Below are positions 17,014 through 24,241 of a stretch of DNA of 32,599 nucleotides, piece by piece. The DNA comes from Clostridium sp. OM02-18AC (lineage in GTDB: Bacteria; Bacillota; Clostridia; Lachnospirales; Lachnospiraceae), in the NCBI RefSeq assembly GCF_003481825.1, contig NZ_QULW01000010.1:1-32599 (forward strand), given 5' to 3'. The notes under the pieces were generated by a model that was not told the origin of the DNA, made no database searches, and worked only from the letters and a program-made list of their open reading frames with translations. Made by a program: the position numbers and the translations under genes. Position 1 is the stretch's first letter; each line of letters starts with the position of its first letter.

Positions 17014-19263
17014 TTAAACAATTTCTCCAATCTGATCCAGCCGTTTTACCTGTTTTTCTCCCTCTAAGGTTAATCGCTGTCCCTCTGTCAGACCGGTAAA
17101 GATCACAATGCAGGCATCGCTCACAGCGTGCTCCCGGATATATGCCGGGTCAAATTCCATCAGCTTATCGCCCTTTGCGATTTTCTGTCCATCGCTCACG
17201 AAGACTTGAAAGCCTTCCCCATTTAATTTTACGGTATCAACACCGATGTGAAGCAGATACTCTGTTCCGTCTGCCGCTTTCATGCCAATGGCATGCTTGC
17301 TTGGGAACACGAACATCACCTCACCGTCCTCCGGTGCCACAACCGTTCCATTCTCCGGCATGACCAGATAGCCGTCTCCCATGGCTTTGCTGGCAAATGC
17401 TTCATCCGGAGCTTCGGTGATCGGCTTTAAGATGCCTTCAAACGGAGAATACAAAACATGGCCCGGGTTTGTCTGTTCTCCGGCAGATTTTTCGGTTTCC
17501 GGCTCTATATTTTTTTCTGTCTTGCGTTCTGCATCTTCTCCATTCTTACCTGTCTCGGCAAATACGGTTTTCGTTTCTTTCCCATGCTCATTTTCGCCAG
17601 ACCCTGCAGTTGCCGTCTCAGCCTCTTCCTCATGTTCTTCTGCCAGATAAGACTCCAGCTCCGATTTGATCACGGTAACCTGCGGTCCGTAAATGATCTG
17701 AATTCCCTGACCTTTTACGATCACGCCTACCGCTCCGGTGCTCTTAAGCAGCTTTTCATTTACCAGAGACGGATCCTCAATGGAGCAGCGCAGTCTGGTT
17801 GCACAGCAGTCCACCGATGTGATATTCTTTCTGCCGCCCATGCCCTTTGCAATAGCTGCACTCCGGTTGTCGTTTGCTGCTGTCTGGCTCTGGCGTTCTC
17901 CCTCTTTCGCCTCAGCCTTGCGGGCATTCACATCTGCTTTCGTATAAAGCTTTGTTTCCTCGTCATCGTCCTCGCGGCCCGGGGTCTTTAAATCAAACTT
18001 CTTGATGAGGAAGCTGAAAATGAAGTAATACAGCAGGAAATAGACGATTCCTGCCGGAATAATGCGCAGCCAGCTGGTCTTTGCGTTGCCCTGCAGCACA
18101 CCAAAGATCACCAGATCCAGAAGCCCTCCGGAGAAGGTAAGTCCCACCGCAATATTCAAAATGTGTGCGATCATGTAGGCACTGCCCGCCAGGATCACCT
18201 GTACTGCAAACAACATCGGTGCTACAAACAGGAAAGAAAATTCAATCGGCTCTGTAATACCGGTGAACATCGAAGCAAGTGCCGCACTTAACAGAAGACC
18301 TCCTGCTGCTTTCTTCTTTTCCGGCTTTGCACAGCGGTACATAGCAAGTGCTGCTCCCGGAAGTCCGAAGATCATAAAAATGAACTCACCGGAGAAATAC
18401 CGGGTAGCATCTGCGCTGAAATGCGCCACGTTGGAGGATGCCAGCTGTGCAAAGAAAATGTTCTGACCGCCCTGGATCAGGTTTCCATCTACCATCATGG
18501 TACCGCCCACTGCCGTTTGCCAGAATGGCATGTAAAATACATGATGCAGACCAAACGGAATGAGCGCACGCTTAATGATGCCGAAAATCAGGGTTCCGAA
18601 ATATCCGGTTCCAGTAACCAGTCCGCCCAGCGCAAAGATGCCGTTCTGGACAGCCGGCCAGATAAAATACATCAGAATGCCAACTGCAACATAAGTAACC
18701 GTGGAAATGATCGGCACAAAGCGGGATCCGCCAAAAAACGATAATGCGCTTGGCAGCTGTATTTTATAATAACGGTTATGAAGCGCCGCAACACCAAGTC
18801 CCACGATAATACCGCCAAATACACCCATCTGCAATGTCTGGATGCCGCAGACATTTGCAATGGTTCCATCTAACACGTCCGGTGCGATGGAACCGTCTGC
18901 CAGAACCTTTCCTGACAGTGAAAGCACCGCATTGATGGACGCGTGCATGACGAAAAAGGAAATCATAGCCGATAACGCGGCTACTTCCTTTTCCGCCTTT
19001 GCCATACCAATGGCAACTCCCACTGCGAAGATGATCGGCAGGTTGTCAAAAATCACATTTCCAGCCTTGCTCATGATCACAAGCAGTGCATGCAGGATCG
19101 TCCCATTTCCGAGAATTCCCTGCAGACCATAGGTTGCGATGGTCGTCTCGTTCGTAAAGGAACTTCCGATTCCAAGCAAAAGACCTGCGACCGGAAGCAC
19201 CGCGATCGGAAGCATAAAGCTTCGCCCCACCCTCTGGAGCACTCCAAAAATCTTGTCCTTCAT
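17014..19263 (-). CDS. ptsG: PTS glucose-type permease, EIICBA
   Basis: Imports and phosphorylates glucose (or a close relative) at the membrane using the PTS phosphoryl chain. In the 749-aa protein, EIIC fills residues 1-425 with the signature GITEPIEFSFLF (335-346). EIIB is at 475-545 with phospho-Cys487 in CCATRLR. An acidic linker runs about 540-600 (EEHEEEAETATAGS, then Glu/Lys/Thr-rich). EIIA is at 600-749 with H657 and the phosphorylated H672 in LLHIGVD. Because EIIA is fused, no separate crr-like protein is needed. The leader contains a RAT-terminator element (19417-19490), so expression should depend on an active BglG/GlcT-type antiterminator. Glucose specificity is inferred from the signature and domain order; N-acetylglucosamine is the main alternative. 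Confidence 0.93.
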   Translation of the reverse strand: MKDKIFGVLQRVGRSFMLPIAVLPVAGLLLGIGSSFTNETTIATYGLQGILGNGTILHALLVIMSKAGNVIFDNLPIIFAVGVAIGMAKAEKEVAALSAMISFFVMHASINAVLSLSGKVLADGSIAPDVLDGTIANVCGIQTLQMGVFGGIIVGLGVAALHNRYYKIQLPSALSFFGGSRFVPIISTVTYVAVGILMYFIWPAVQNGIFALGGLVTGTGYFGTLIFGIIKRALIPFGLHHVFYMPFWQTAVGGTMMVDGNLIQGGQNIFFAQLASSNVAHFSADATRYFSGEFIFMIFGLPGAALAMYRCAKPEKKKAAGGLLLSAALASMFTGITEPIEFSFLFVAPMLFAVQVILAGSAYMIAHILNIAVGLTFSGGLLDLVIFGVLQGNAKTSWLRIIPAGIVYFLLYYFIFSFLIKKFDLKTPGREDDDEETKLYTKADVNARKAEAKEGERQSQTAANDNRSAAIAKGMGGRKNITSVDCCATRLRCSIEDPSLVNEKLLKSTGAVGVIVKGQGIQIIYGPQVTVIKSELESYLAEEHEEEAETATAGSGENEHGKETKTVFAETGKNGEDAERKTEKNIEPETEKSAGEQTNPGHVLYSPFEGILKPITEAPDEAFASKAMGDGYLVMPENGTVVAPEDGEVMFVFPSKHAIGMKAADGTEYLLHIGVDTVKLNGEGFQVFVSDGQKIAKGDKLMEFDPAYIREHAVSDACIVIFTGLTEGQRLTLEGEKQVKRLDQIGEIV

Positions 19264-19416
19264 GTTCTTTCTCCTTTTTATTCCGAGTATTCAGATGCAC
19301 ATGGATGTTTCTTTCGGGAATTTTCTGCCGACAAACTATAGAAAAATATAGCTGCATTATCTTAAGCATACCCCAAAATCCCGGATTTCACTCTGTTTTA
19401 CAGGAAATGATGCAAA

Positions 19417-19471
19417 ACAAAAAGGCATGAATCGAAAGGACACCGTTTTGATGTCCCTTCGGTTCATGCCT
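19417..19471 (-). terminator. Conditional terminator in the ptsG leader
   Basis: Twenty-base arms at 19423-19442 and 19452-19471 pair (AGGCATGAA...CGAAGGGACA type) and are followed on the minus strand by a T5 run (19419-19423). The 5' arm overlaps the end of the RAT, so RAT formation and termination are mutually exclusive. Confidence 0.9.
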
Positions 19472-19490
19472 GCTTTACCAGTAACACACC
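19461..19490 (-). promoter_or_regulatory. RAT (ribonucleic antiterminator) site of ptsG
   Basis: On the minus strand this reads GGTGTGTTACTGGTAAAGCA followed by GGCATGAACC, matching the LicT/GlcT RAT core TGTTACTG....CAGGCA. It overlaps the terminator by 10 bases. Binding of an antiterminator with a CAT domain would permit readthrough into ptsG. Confidence 0.9.
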
Positions 19491-19511
19491 TGAATCTCTG
19501 TTTGTGATATT

Positions 19512-19540
19512 AGTATAGTTGGGGATGTGGGATCTGTCAA
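19512..19540 (-). promoter_or_regulatory. ptsG promoter
   Basis: A consensus-like TTGACA (19535-19540), 17-base spacer and TATACT (19512-19517) on the minus strand. The predicted start is about 15 bases before the RAT. Confidence 0.85.
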
Positions 19541-19582
19541 CTAGATTTTAGTTAGATTATTATCTGCGGTATGCTTATTGAT

Positions 19583-20011
19583 TTAGCTGCATCCGCAGCC
19601 AGAATCATTTACATCTCCCGGAAAACCCGGTCGTCCTCCTGGCCCTCCTCCTTCCCCGGGTCTTCCAGGTCTGTGGTCATTATCCCGTCCTTCCCGGAAT
19701 CCATCACGGAATCCGGCTTCATATCCTTCCCGGAATCCATCCTGGAACGCTTCTCTGGTATTTCGGTTCCATCCGCAGGAGCTTCCCCATCCCCAGTTAT
19801 TCCAGCCGCAGCCATGATTGTAACTACTTCCGCAGCCGCCCCATCCATTCCATCCCCAGTCATTGCCGCATCTTCCGCAGCCATTACCGCAACCGTTATT
19901 GCATCTGCCGCAGTTGTTACCACAGTTCCCACAGCCTCCGCAGCCACAGCGGTTCCAGCCACCACAGTTGTTACCACAACGGTTATTTCCGCATCCATTC
20001 CAGTTACACAT
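19583..20011 (-). CDS. Cys/Gly/Asn/Trp-rich protein, probable spore-coat or exosporium component
   Basis: A 142-aa protein of no family I recognise. Residues 1-80 are almost entirely Cys, Gly, Asn, Trp and Arg in irregular CGNN/GCG/WNGW units. A middle stretch repeats an Asp/Glu-Gly-Phe-Arg motif (DGFREG, EAGFRDGFREGR). The C-terminal 40 residues are Gly/Pro/Arg-rich and end GCGCS. It has 18 cysteines in all, with no signal peptide or membrane segment. I chose the ATG at 20011, 8 bases after AAGGAG. It is divergent from cotJABC and has a sigma-K-like promoter at 20044-20072 of the same form as the cotJ one. Disulphide-rich, mother-cell-expressed composition suggests a structural coat role; this is inference. 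Confidence 0.75.
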   Translation of the reverse strand: MCNWNGCGNNRCGNNCGGWNRCGCGGCGNCGNNCGRCNNGCGNGCGRCGNDWGWNGWGGCGSSYNHGCGWNNWGWGSSCGWNRNTREAFQDGFREGYEAGFRDGFREGRDNDHRPGRPGEGGGPGGRPGFPGDVNDSGCGCS

Positions 20012-20043
20012 GATCAAAACTCCTTTTTTTCTTGCTTGTACTA

Positions 20044-20072
20044 TATCTTATGAGCAGAGGGAGACAAGGGTG
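20044..20072 (-). promoter_or_regulatory. Sigma-K-like promoter of the Cys/Gly-rich gene
   Basis: CACC (20069-20072), 16-base spacer, CATAAGATA (20044-20052) on the minus strand. This fits the mother-cell sigma-K pattern AC-N16/17-CATANNNTA. It lies 32 bases before the ATG at 20011. Confidence 0.7.
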
Positions 20073-20108
20073 ACAACCTCTGGGAGCGACCGTGACATGA
20101 TTCTTATG

Positions 20109-20136
20109 CACCGCTTTTTTCTGTGGCACATAAGAT
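20109..20136 (+). promoter_or_regulatory. Sigma-K-like promoter of cotJABC
   Basis: CACC (20109-20112), 16-base spacer, CATAAGAT (20129-20136), lying 31 bases before the cotJA ATG. The -35 tetramer, spacer length and -10 octamer are the same as in the divergent promoter. The final base of the nonamer is G, not A. Sigma-E shares the -10 and cannot be excluded. Confidence 0.65.
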
Positions 20137-20167
20137 GATACTAGAAACTCTGGAAAGGATTTTCATC

Positions 20168-20566
20168 ATGGATTATTCCAATAACCGATGCGGCTGTATG
20201 CAAAGACCTCATTTGCTTCAGCCGCCTGCCGGCAATACAGAGAATGCCAGTCCTTGTTCCATGCAGCGTTCTATGCAGCCGGATATTCCTTACCAACCGC
20301 TTTCATCCGGAAATGTGAATGCGGGTTCTGGTTTTTATACAACAAGAAGAAACGACAGACCTTCCTGCCCGCTGAATCAGAGCAATGAAAGCAGACAAGT
20401 GACAGCACCGAATGCGGAAAGAGAGTGTCTACGGAATATGCCGGTCGCAATGGCGTATACACCCATGCAGCGCTGGAACCAGGTGTACGACAAAGAGCGG
20501 GGGCTTACCCGTGGGACCATTTTCCCCGAGCTTGACCTGCCGTTTGTGATGGGGAGGTGCAGATAA
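20168..20566 (+). CDS. cotJA: Spore coat-associated protein CotJA
   Basis: A 132-aa protein whose C-terminal ~45 residues carry the CotJA signature: MAYTPMQRWNQVYD, then GTIFPELDLPFV. The N-terminal half is a low-complexity Pro/Asn/Gln/Cys-rich extension and makes it longer than the roughly 80-aa Bacillus protein. The ATG at 20168 follows GGAAAGGA by 8 bases. Its TAA overlaps the cotJB ATG (TAATG), so the two are translationally coupled. Together with CotJB and CotJC it forms a small coat sub-complex made in the mother cell. Confidence 0.9.
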   Translation: MDYSNNRCGCMQRPHLLQPPAGNTENASPCSMQRSMQPDIPYQPLSSGNVNAGSGFYTTRRNDRPSCPLNQSNESRQVTAPNAERECLRNMPVAMAYTPMQRWNQVYDKERGLTRGTIFPELDLPFVMGRCR

Positions 20567-20820
20567 TGGGTGCATGTAATGACCGGCTTTTGCAGAATGT
20601 ATATGAAACTGGCTTCGCACTGGATGAAGCCACCTTATATCTGGATACGCATCCAAAATGCCCTATGGCCATGCAGTATTTTCAAAATGCACGGCGTATG
20701 AACGAACAGGCAATCCGTGTGTACGAAAAAGAAAATGGTCCGCTTCTGATTGCGAATGCAGATGCAGATACCTGGAACTGGATCCAAGGACCATGGCCAT
20801 GGGAAGGAGGAATGCGCTGA
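20566..20820 (+). CDS. cotJB: Spore coat protein CotJB
   Basis: An 84-aa helical protein matching CotJB: LLQNVYETGFALDEATLYLDTHP near the start and ALDAF-type spacing to the C-terminal NADADTWNWIQGPWPW. The length equals the usual 80-90 aa. The start at 20566 has GGGGAGG nine bases upstream, inside cotJA. Its TGA overlaps the cotJC ATG (ATGA). The coupled order JA-JB-JC matches the conserved operon. Confidence 0.92.
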   Translation: MGACNDRLLQNVYETGFALDEATLYLDTHPKCPMAMQYFQNARRMNEQAIRVYEKENGPLLIANADADTWNWIQGPWPWEGGMR

Positions 20821-21455
20821 TGTGGAGATATGAAAAGAGACTGCAGTATCCGGTAAAAATTTCACAGCCGAATCCGAAGATGGCACAGTTTATCATGAGT
20901 CAATACGGTGGACCAGATGGCGAAATGGGTGCATCCATGCGTTACCTCTCCCAAAGATATGCGATGCCATATGATGTAGCAAAAGCTTCTCTAACAGATA
21001 TCGGAACGGAAGAGCTTGCCCATTTGGAAATCGTAGCGGCAATTATTCATCAGCTTACACGGAATCTGACACCGCAGAAAATCGAAGAGTCTGGTTTTGG
21101 CCCTTATTATATTGACCATACAACCGGTATCTGGCCACAGGCAGCAGGTGGTGTTCCGTTTAATTCCTGTGAATTTCAATCCAAAGGAGATCCGATTACA
21201 GATCTGTTTGAAGATCTTGCTGCGGAACAAAAGGCACGCAGCACCTATGATAACATTCTTCGCGTCGTAAAAGATCCAGAAGTGTGCGATCCGATCCGCT
21301 ATCTGCGTGCAAGGGAAATCGTGCATTTCCAGCGGTTTGGTGAGACGCTGCGACATGTGCAGGATCAGCTGAACAGCAAAAATTTTTATGCGTTTAACCC
21401 GGCTTTTGATAAGTCTGCAAGTGCCGGAAATACTCCAGGGCAGAATTGCAGTTAA
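20820..21455 (+). CDS. cotJC: Spore coat manganese-catalase-like protein CotJC
   Basis: A 211-aa member of the manganese-catalase ferritin-like family found in spore coats. It opens MWRYEKRLQYPVKI and contains the four-helix metal-ligand stretches: a glutamate in TDIGTEELAHLEIV (E and H), and E..H in AREIVHFQRFGE. The di-metal Glu/His residues are present, so catalase activity is plausible. The ATG overlaps the cotJB stop and has GGAAGGAGG upstream. A strong terminator lies 38 bp downstream. The C-terminus after the last helix is short and polar. Confidence 0.93.
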   Translation: MWRYEKRLQYPVKISQPNPKMAQFIMSQYGGPDGEMGASMRYLSQRYAMPYDVAKASLTDIGTEELAHLEIVAAIIHQLTRNLTPQKIEESGFGPYYIDHTTGIWPQAAGGVPFNSCEFQSKGDPITDLFEDLAAEQKARSTYDNILRVVKDPEVCDPIRYLRAREIVHFQRFGETLRHVQDQLNSKNFYAFNPAFDKSASAGNTPGQNCS

Positions 21456-21492
21456 AATCACAAAAGCCACAAAATGCACACGAACGAAGAAA

Positions 21493-21525
21493 AACTCCAG
21501 AGGTGTCTTTTTCACCTCTGGAGTT
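21493..21525. terminator. Terminator after cotJC
   Basis: A perfect 13-bp stem AACTCCAGAGGTG (21493-21505) / 21513-21525 with a 7-base loop, then GCCGTTTTT on the plus strand. It is shared with the convergent CBS gene, which stops at 21546. Confidence 0.88.
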
Positions 21526-21545
21526 CGCCGTTTTTCATTTCGTGT

Positions 21546-21968
21546 TTAGTTTCCTTTTTCGTGTTCTTTTTTCAGTTTTTCGTAACAGAATTTGATAATA
21601 TCTTTTCTGGTTATGATCCCAATGAAAAGTCCCCTGTCATCTACCACCGGAACAAAATTCTGGTTCAATGCGCAGTCGATCATGTCTTCCATCCTGGATT
21701 CTGCCGTTACCGGCTTATAATCCGCCCGCCGTGCAATGGGCGCAACCGGGGCATTCTCTGCTTCTTTGAAATTCATCTGATATTCTTTCCGGATTCCCCA
21801 AAGCATGTCTCCTTCGGTTATCGTTCCGGCATATCTTCCGTCTTTGGATAACAGCGGAATGGTGGAATAACGGAACTTTTCCATCTTGTCCAGTGCCTGA
21901 CGCAGCGTATCATCTTCATAAATGTGAGCAACCTCGCTCTTGGGAGTCAGAAAAAATAAGATATTCAT
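21546..21968 (-). CDS. CBS-domain pair protein
   Basis: A 140-aa cytosolic protein consisting of two CBS motifs and nothing else. The first (about residues 8-58) has TLRQALDKMEKFRYSTIPLLS with DGRYAGTITEGD. The second (about 85-130) has NQNFVPVVDDRGLFIGIITRKDIIKF. Such pairs bind adenine nucleotides and act as regulatory modules, usually in trans. GAGGTG precedes the ATG at 21968. The leader upstream (about 21993-22030) contains a GCAC/GTGC hairpin, but no clear promoter. It stands between the cotJ and spoIIQ regions without an evident functional link. Confidence 0.85.
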   Translation of the reverse strand: MNILFFLTPKSEVAHIYEDDTLRQALDKMEKFRYSTIPLLSKDGRYAGTITEGDMLWGIRKEYQMNFKEAENAPVAPIARRADYKPVTAESRMEDMIDCALNQNFVPVVDDRGLFIGIITRKDIIKFCYEKLKKEHEKGN

Positions 21969-22168
21969 TATTCACCTCGTATTGTATTTTCGCGGCACGG
22001 CCCGCTCATTGAACCAGACGGGTTTCGTGCATCTTTCTCTTATAAAGTAAGCATAGCAAATAATTTCGACGATTCTATGAACAATTTCTAAATTCTTTCG
22101 AAACCAAACACCACGATATCTACAGTCTGAGCTGTTTTCTTCATGAAATCAGGATATCTTACGCATCC

Positions 22169-23035
22169 CTACTCCAGATAATCCAGCGGATCCACCGTTT
22201 TCTCTCCATGGTGCATTTCCAAAAAGACGTTGCTTCCTTCAATCGTATAGTATTTGGTTGGCTCTGCCACATAACCAAGGAGTGCCCCGGCTTCCAGATA
22301 TTCCCCCTGCACTGCCGTGATTTCTTTTAACTGGCCGCAGGTCACAGTGTAATCGTTTCCGAGATCAAGGACCACATAATCACCGATTTCCTCGTTGTTT
22401 CCCACTTCCAGGACCCTGGCTGCTGCCGGCGCTTCGACCGGGGTGCTGACTTCACTCTGGATCACAAGACCCGGATTGCATTTGTACTGTTCCAGAGTTG
22501 GAAAATAGATGGTCCGGTCCATACTGTAATCCAGAAGGACATTGCCTCTGGCCGGCCACAGCATTTTACTGGTGTCCGCAAAGTCCAGCACCAGCGCAGT
22601 CGCTGCAATACCACCTGCTCCCGCTTCTCTTGCTTCCGCTTCGACATTCTCACCACTTTCATTTCCGGAAGCTACCGTACTTTGCCCGTTCGGAGTCTTT
22701 GCATTTTTCTCCGGGCCTGCTTCTTTTGCAATGTGTTCCTGCTCTGCAACCGCATTGTCCTGACCGTTTCCGGCCTCTGCCTGTTTCATTTCTTCCTGTG
22801 CAGCTTCCGGATCCGGTACTTCGGCATTGGAATTTCCTGCAAGCGGCATTTGATCGTTTGCTTCTTCTGCAAAATATTCATCCTGCCCCTGCATATCCAC
22901 ATATGGCTTCTGTTCCTGTCCGTTTCCTCTTCGGATCGTAACGACACCTGCTGCGGCAACCATAGTCAGCAGGCCAAGCACCAACATGACCAGGAATAAT
23001 TTATCCCGGAACATCTGATTCATTTTCTCTTTCAC
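22169..23035 (-). CDS. spoIIQ: SpoIIQ-like forespore membrane protein (degenerate M23 domain)
   Basis: A 288-aa protein: cytosolic start, one membrane segment at residues 13-35, a Gln/Glu/Ala/Asn-rich linker (about 40-150), then an LytM/M23-like domain (about 165-288). In Clostridia SpoIIQ binds SpoIIIAH across the intermembrane space during engulfment. Usual M23 zinc ligands appear lost: where active enzymes have H...D in 'H.GiDia...GTPV', this has NPGLVIQSEVSTPV with no His or Asp. The second motif reads FLEMHHGEKTVDP. So it is probably a structural, non-enzymatic domain. It follows spoIID by 41 bp. The GTG at 23035 has GAGG at good spacing; the ATG four codons later with GGTGA upstream is the alternative, and fits the predicted sigma-F start better. 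Confidence 0.82.
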   Translation of the reverse strand: MKEKMNQMFRDKLFLVMLVLGLLTMVAAAGVVTIRRGNGQEQKPYVDMQGQDEYFAEEANDQMPLAGNSNAEVPDPEAAQEEMKQAEAGNGQDNAVAEQEHIAKEAGPEKNAKTPNGQSTVASGNESGENVEAEAREAGAGGIAATALVLDFADTSKMLWPARGNVLLDYSMDRTIYFPTLEQYKCNPGLVIQSEVSTPVEAPAAARVLEVGNNEEIGDYVVLDLGNDYTVTCGQLKEITAVQGEYLEAGALLGYVAEPTKYYTIEGSNVFLEMHHGEKTVDPLDYLE

Positions 23036-23053
23036 CGTTTATCACCTCGGTAG

Positions 23054-23082
23054 TAGTTTTGCCAAAGTGCCTTTTCTTATTC
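23054..23082 (-). promoter_or_regulatory. Candidate sigma-F promoter of spoIIQ
   Basis: Minus-strand GGCAAAACTA (23054-23063) matches the forespore sigma-F -10 pattern GGNRANANTW at every position. GAATA (23078-23082) 14 bases upstream is a 4-of-5 fit to the -35. The -35 straddles the spoIID stop. The start point would fall near the RBS for the GTG, which is the weak point. Confidence 0.5.
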
Positions 23083-24183
23083 AGTGACCAGCGAAATATT
23101 TTTATAATAATATTTTAAAATGTCTTCAAAGCTCCATCCTTCTTCCGCCATGGCTTCTGCCCCATTCTGGCTGAGTCCATACCCGTGCCCACGCCCTTTT
23201 GTCCGAACGATGATCTGCCCCTGGGATTTCGTGTCAATCGTAAAACAGGCGGATGGCAGTTCCAGCGCATACTGCACTTCATCACCCGTATAAGTTCCTG
23301 GTCCAATTTTCATCTGGAGCACATACCCTGCATCATCGCGTTTCACCACCTGGATCTCAGAAGGCAGGCGTGCCTCATCCACTGCCCTGGAATCATTCAG
23401 TTTTCCAATCCGTGCTGCAAAATCTGATAGATTAAATGCTGTTTCACTTTCCAATGTTGCAGAATGTCTGTCCTTGTTTTTCTGCTCATCCCACTTGCTC
23501 TCCACCGACTGCAGGTACGGATAGTCAGCCTCACCGGTCCTGGTCCGCCCAGCACTGCATTCATGAAATAAAGGCAAAATGTAACGGTCCTCATACTTCA
23601 TAACCATTCCTGCAGTTTCCTTCGCGGCAAGCTTGCAGCGTTCCAGACTCTCTGCCAGCTGTTCCTTCTGATGCACGGTCAGTCCTGCCCCGTCAAATGC
23701 TGTCCGGTCGCCCAGGTAGTCCAGGTCCAGCTCTTCCTCCTGAATTTCCTCCCGCTCTCCCATCTGACGGTATATGTAAGTTCGGGCGATCACCGCCTGG
23801 CATTTCAAAGCCTCCTGACCAAGTTCCGGACTTGCCTGGCAGACTACGACACCCGGCAGATAATCTTCCACCGAAAGATACGTCTTGACACCATAACGTT
23901 CCAGAATAACGCGGCGACTCTGGAACATGTTCCTGCTTTCCTGCTGTGCGGCTTCCAGGGCTGATTCTCCGGAACGATTCGTATTTCCAGATATACCAAG
24001 TTTATCTGACTGGCCCGGAATCTTCTGTTCACCTGACAGATCTGCTGCTCCCGTCTCCACATCCCCCTGCTCGGCATTATGCGAATTCCCCGCCCCGTCC
24101 TGTCCTGCTGCATGCATACAAAAGAACGAAAACATCCAGGACACCATAAACAAAGCCGCAAAGATCACTCCAATTTTGCGCAT
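23077..24183 (-). CDS. spoIID: Stage II sporulation protein D (SpoIID/LytB family)
   Basis: Septal peptidoglycan hydrolase of engulfment, mother-cell membrane. The 368-aa protein has an N-terminal signal anchor (residues 4-25), an Asp/Gly-rich linker, then the SpoIID domain: VEDYLPGVVV (105-114), EALKCQAVIARTY (124-136), FHECSAGRTRTGE (206-218) and the closing GRGHGYGLSQNGAEAMA (330-346). In active SpoIID the glutamate of GVV.aEMP acts as catalyst; here that position reads GVVVCQASP, with Gln116 in its place. A nearby Glu120 might substitute. Its ATG (24183) lies just after GGAGGG, which sits in a terminator arm. It is transcribed toward spoIIQ; the two have different sigma dependence in Bacillus. 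Confidence 0.92.
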   Translation of the reverse strand: MRKIGVIFAALFMVSWMFSFFCMHAAGQDGAGNSHNAEQGDVETGAADLSGEQKIPGQSDKLGISGNTNRSGESALEAAQQESRNMFQSRRVILERYGVKTYLSVEDYLPGVVVCQASPELGQEALKCQAVIARTYIYRQMGEREEIQEEELDLDYLGDRTAFDGAGLTVHQKEQLAESLERCKLAAKETAGMVMKYEDRYILPLFHECSAGRTRTGEADYPYLQSVESKWDEQKNKDRHSATLESETAFNLSDFAARIGKLNDSRAVDEARLPSEIQVVKRDDAGYVLQMKIGPGTYTGDEVQYALELPSACFTIDTKSQGQIIVRTKGRGHGYGLSQNGAEAMAEEGWSFEDILKYYYKNISLVTE

Positions 24184-24186
24184 AAA

Positions 24187-24224
24187 AAATCCCTCCAGAT
24201 TATTTCTAATCTATGGAGGGATTT
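24187..24224 (-). terminator. Terminator of glgP overlapping the spoIID promoter and RBS
   Basis: AAATCCCTCCAGATTA (24187-24202) pairs with 24207-24224 around a 4-base loop, with a 2-base bulge. On the minus strand a T6 run (24184-24189) follows. It lies 17 bp after the glgP stop. The 3' arm contains GGAGGG, the RBS of spoIID. Confidence 0.8.
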
Positions 24225-24236
24225 CTGATTTTATGC
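24207..24236 (-). promoter_or_regulatory. Sigma-E-like promoter of spoIID inside the glgP terminator
   Basis: Minus-strand GCATAAA (24230-24236), 14-base spacer, CATAGATTA (24207-24215), close to the mother-cell sigma-E pattern. The -10 is the 5' arm of the glgP terminator, so transcripts starting here lack that arm and leave the RBS unpaired. Confidence 0.6.
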
Positions 24237-24241
24237 CAGAT

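Noticed and set aside
19600..20010. CRISPR-like short repeats
   Set aside because: The repeats are codon-level GGN/TGY/AAY units of one coding frame, without constant repeat length or spacers.
19571..20053. Plus-strand 160-aa Ser/Ala/Pro-rich open frame, and a second minus frame (19609-19998)
   Set aside because: Both are by-products of the GC-biased repeats of the Cys/Gly-rich gene. Only the 19583-20011 frame has an RBS and a matching promoter.
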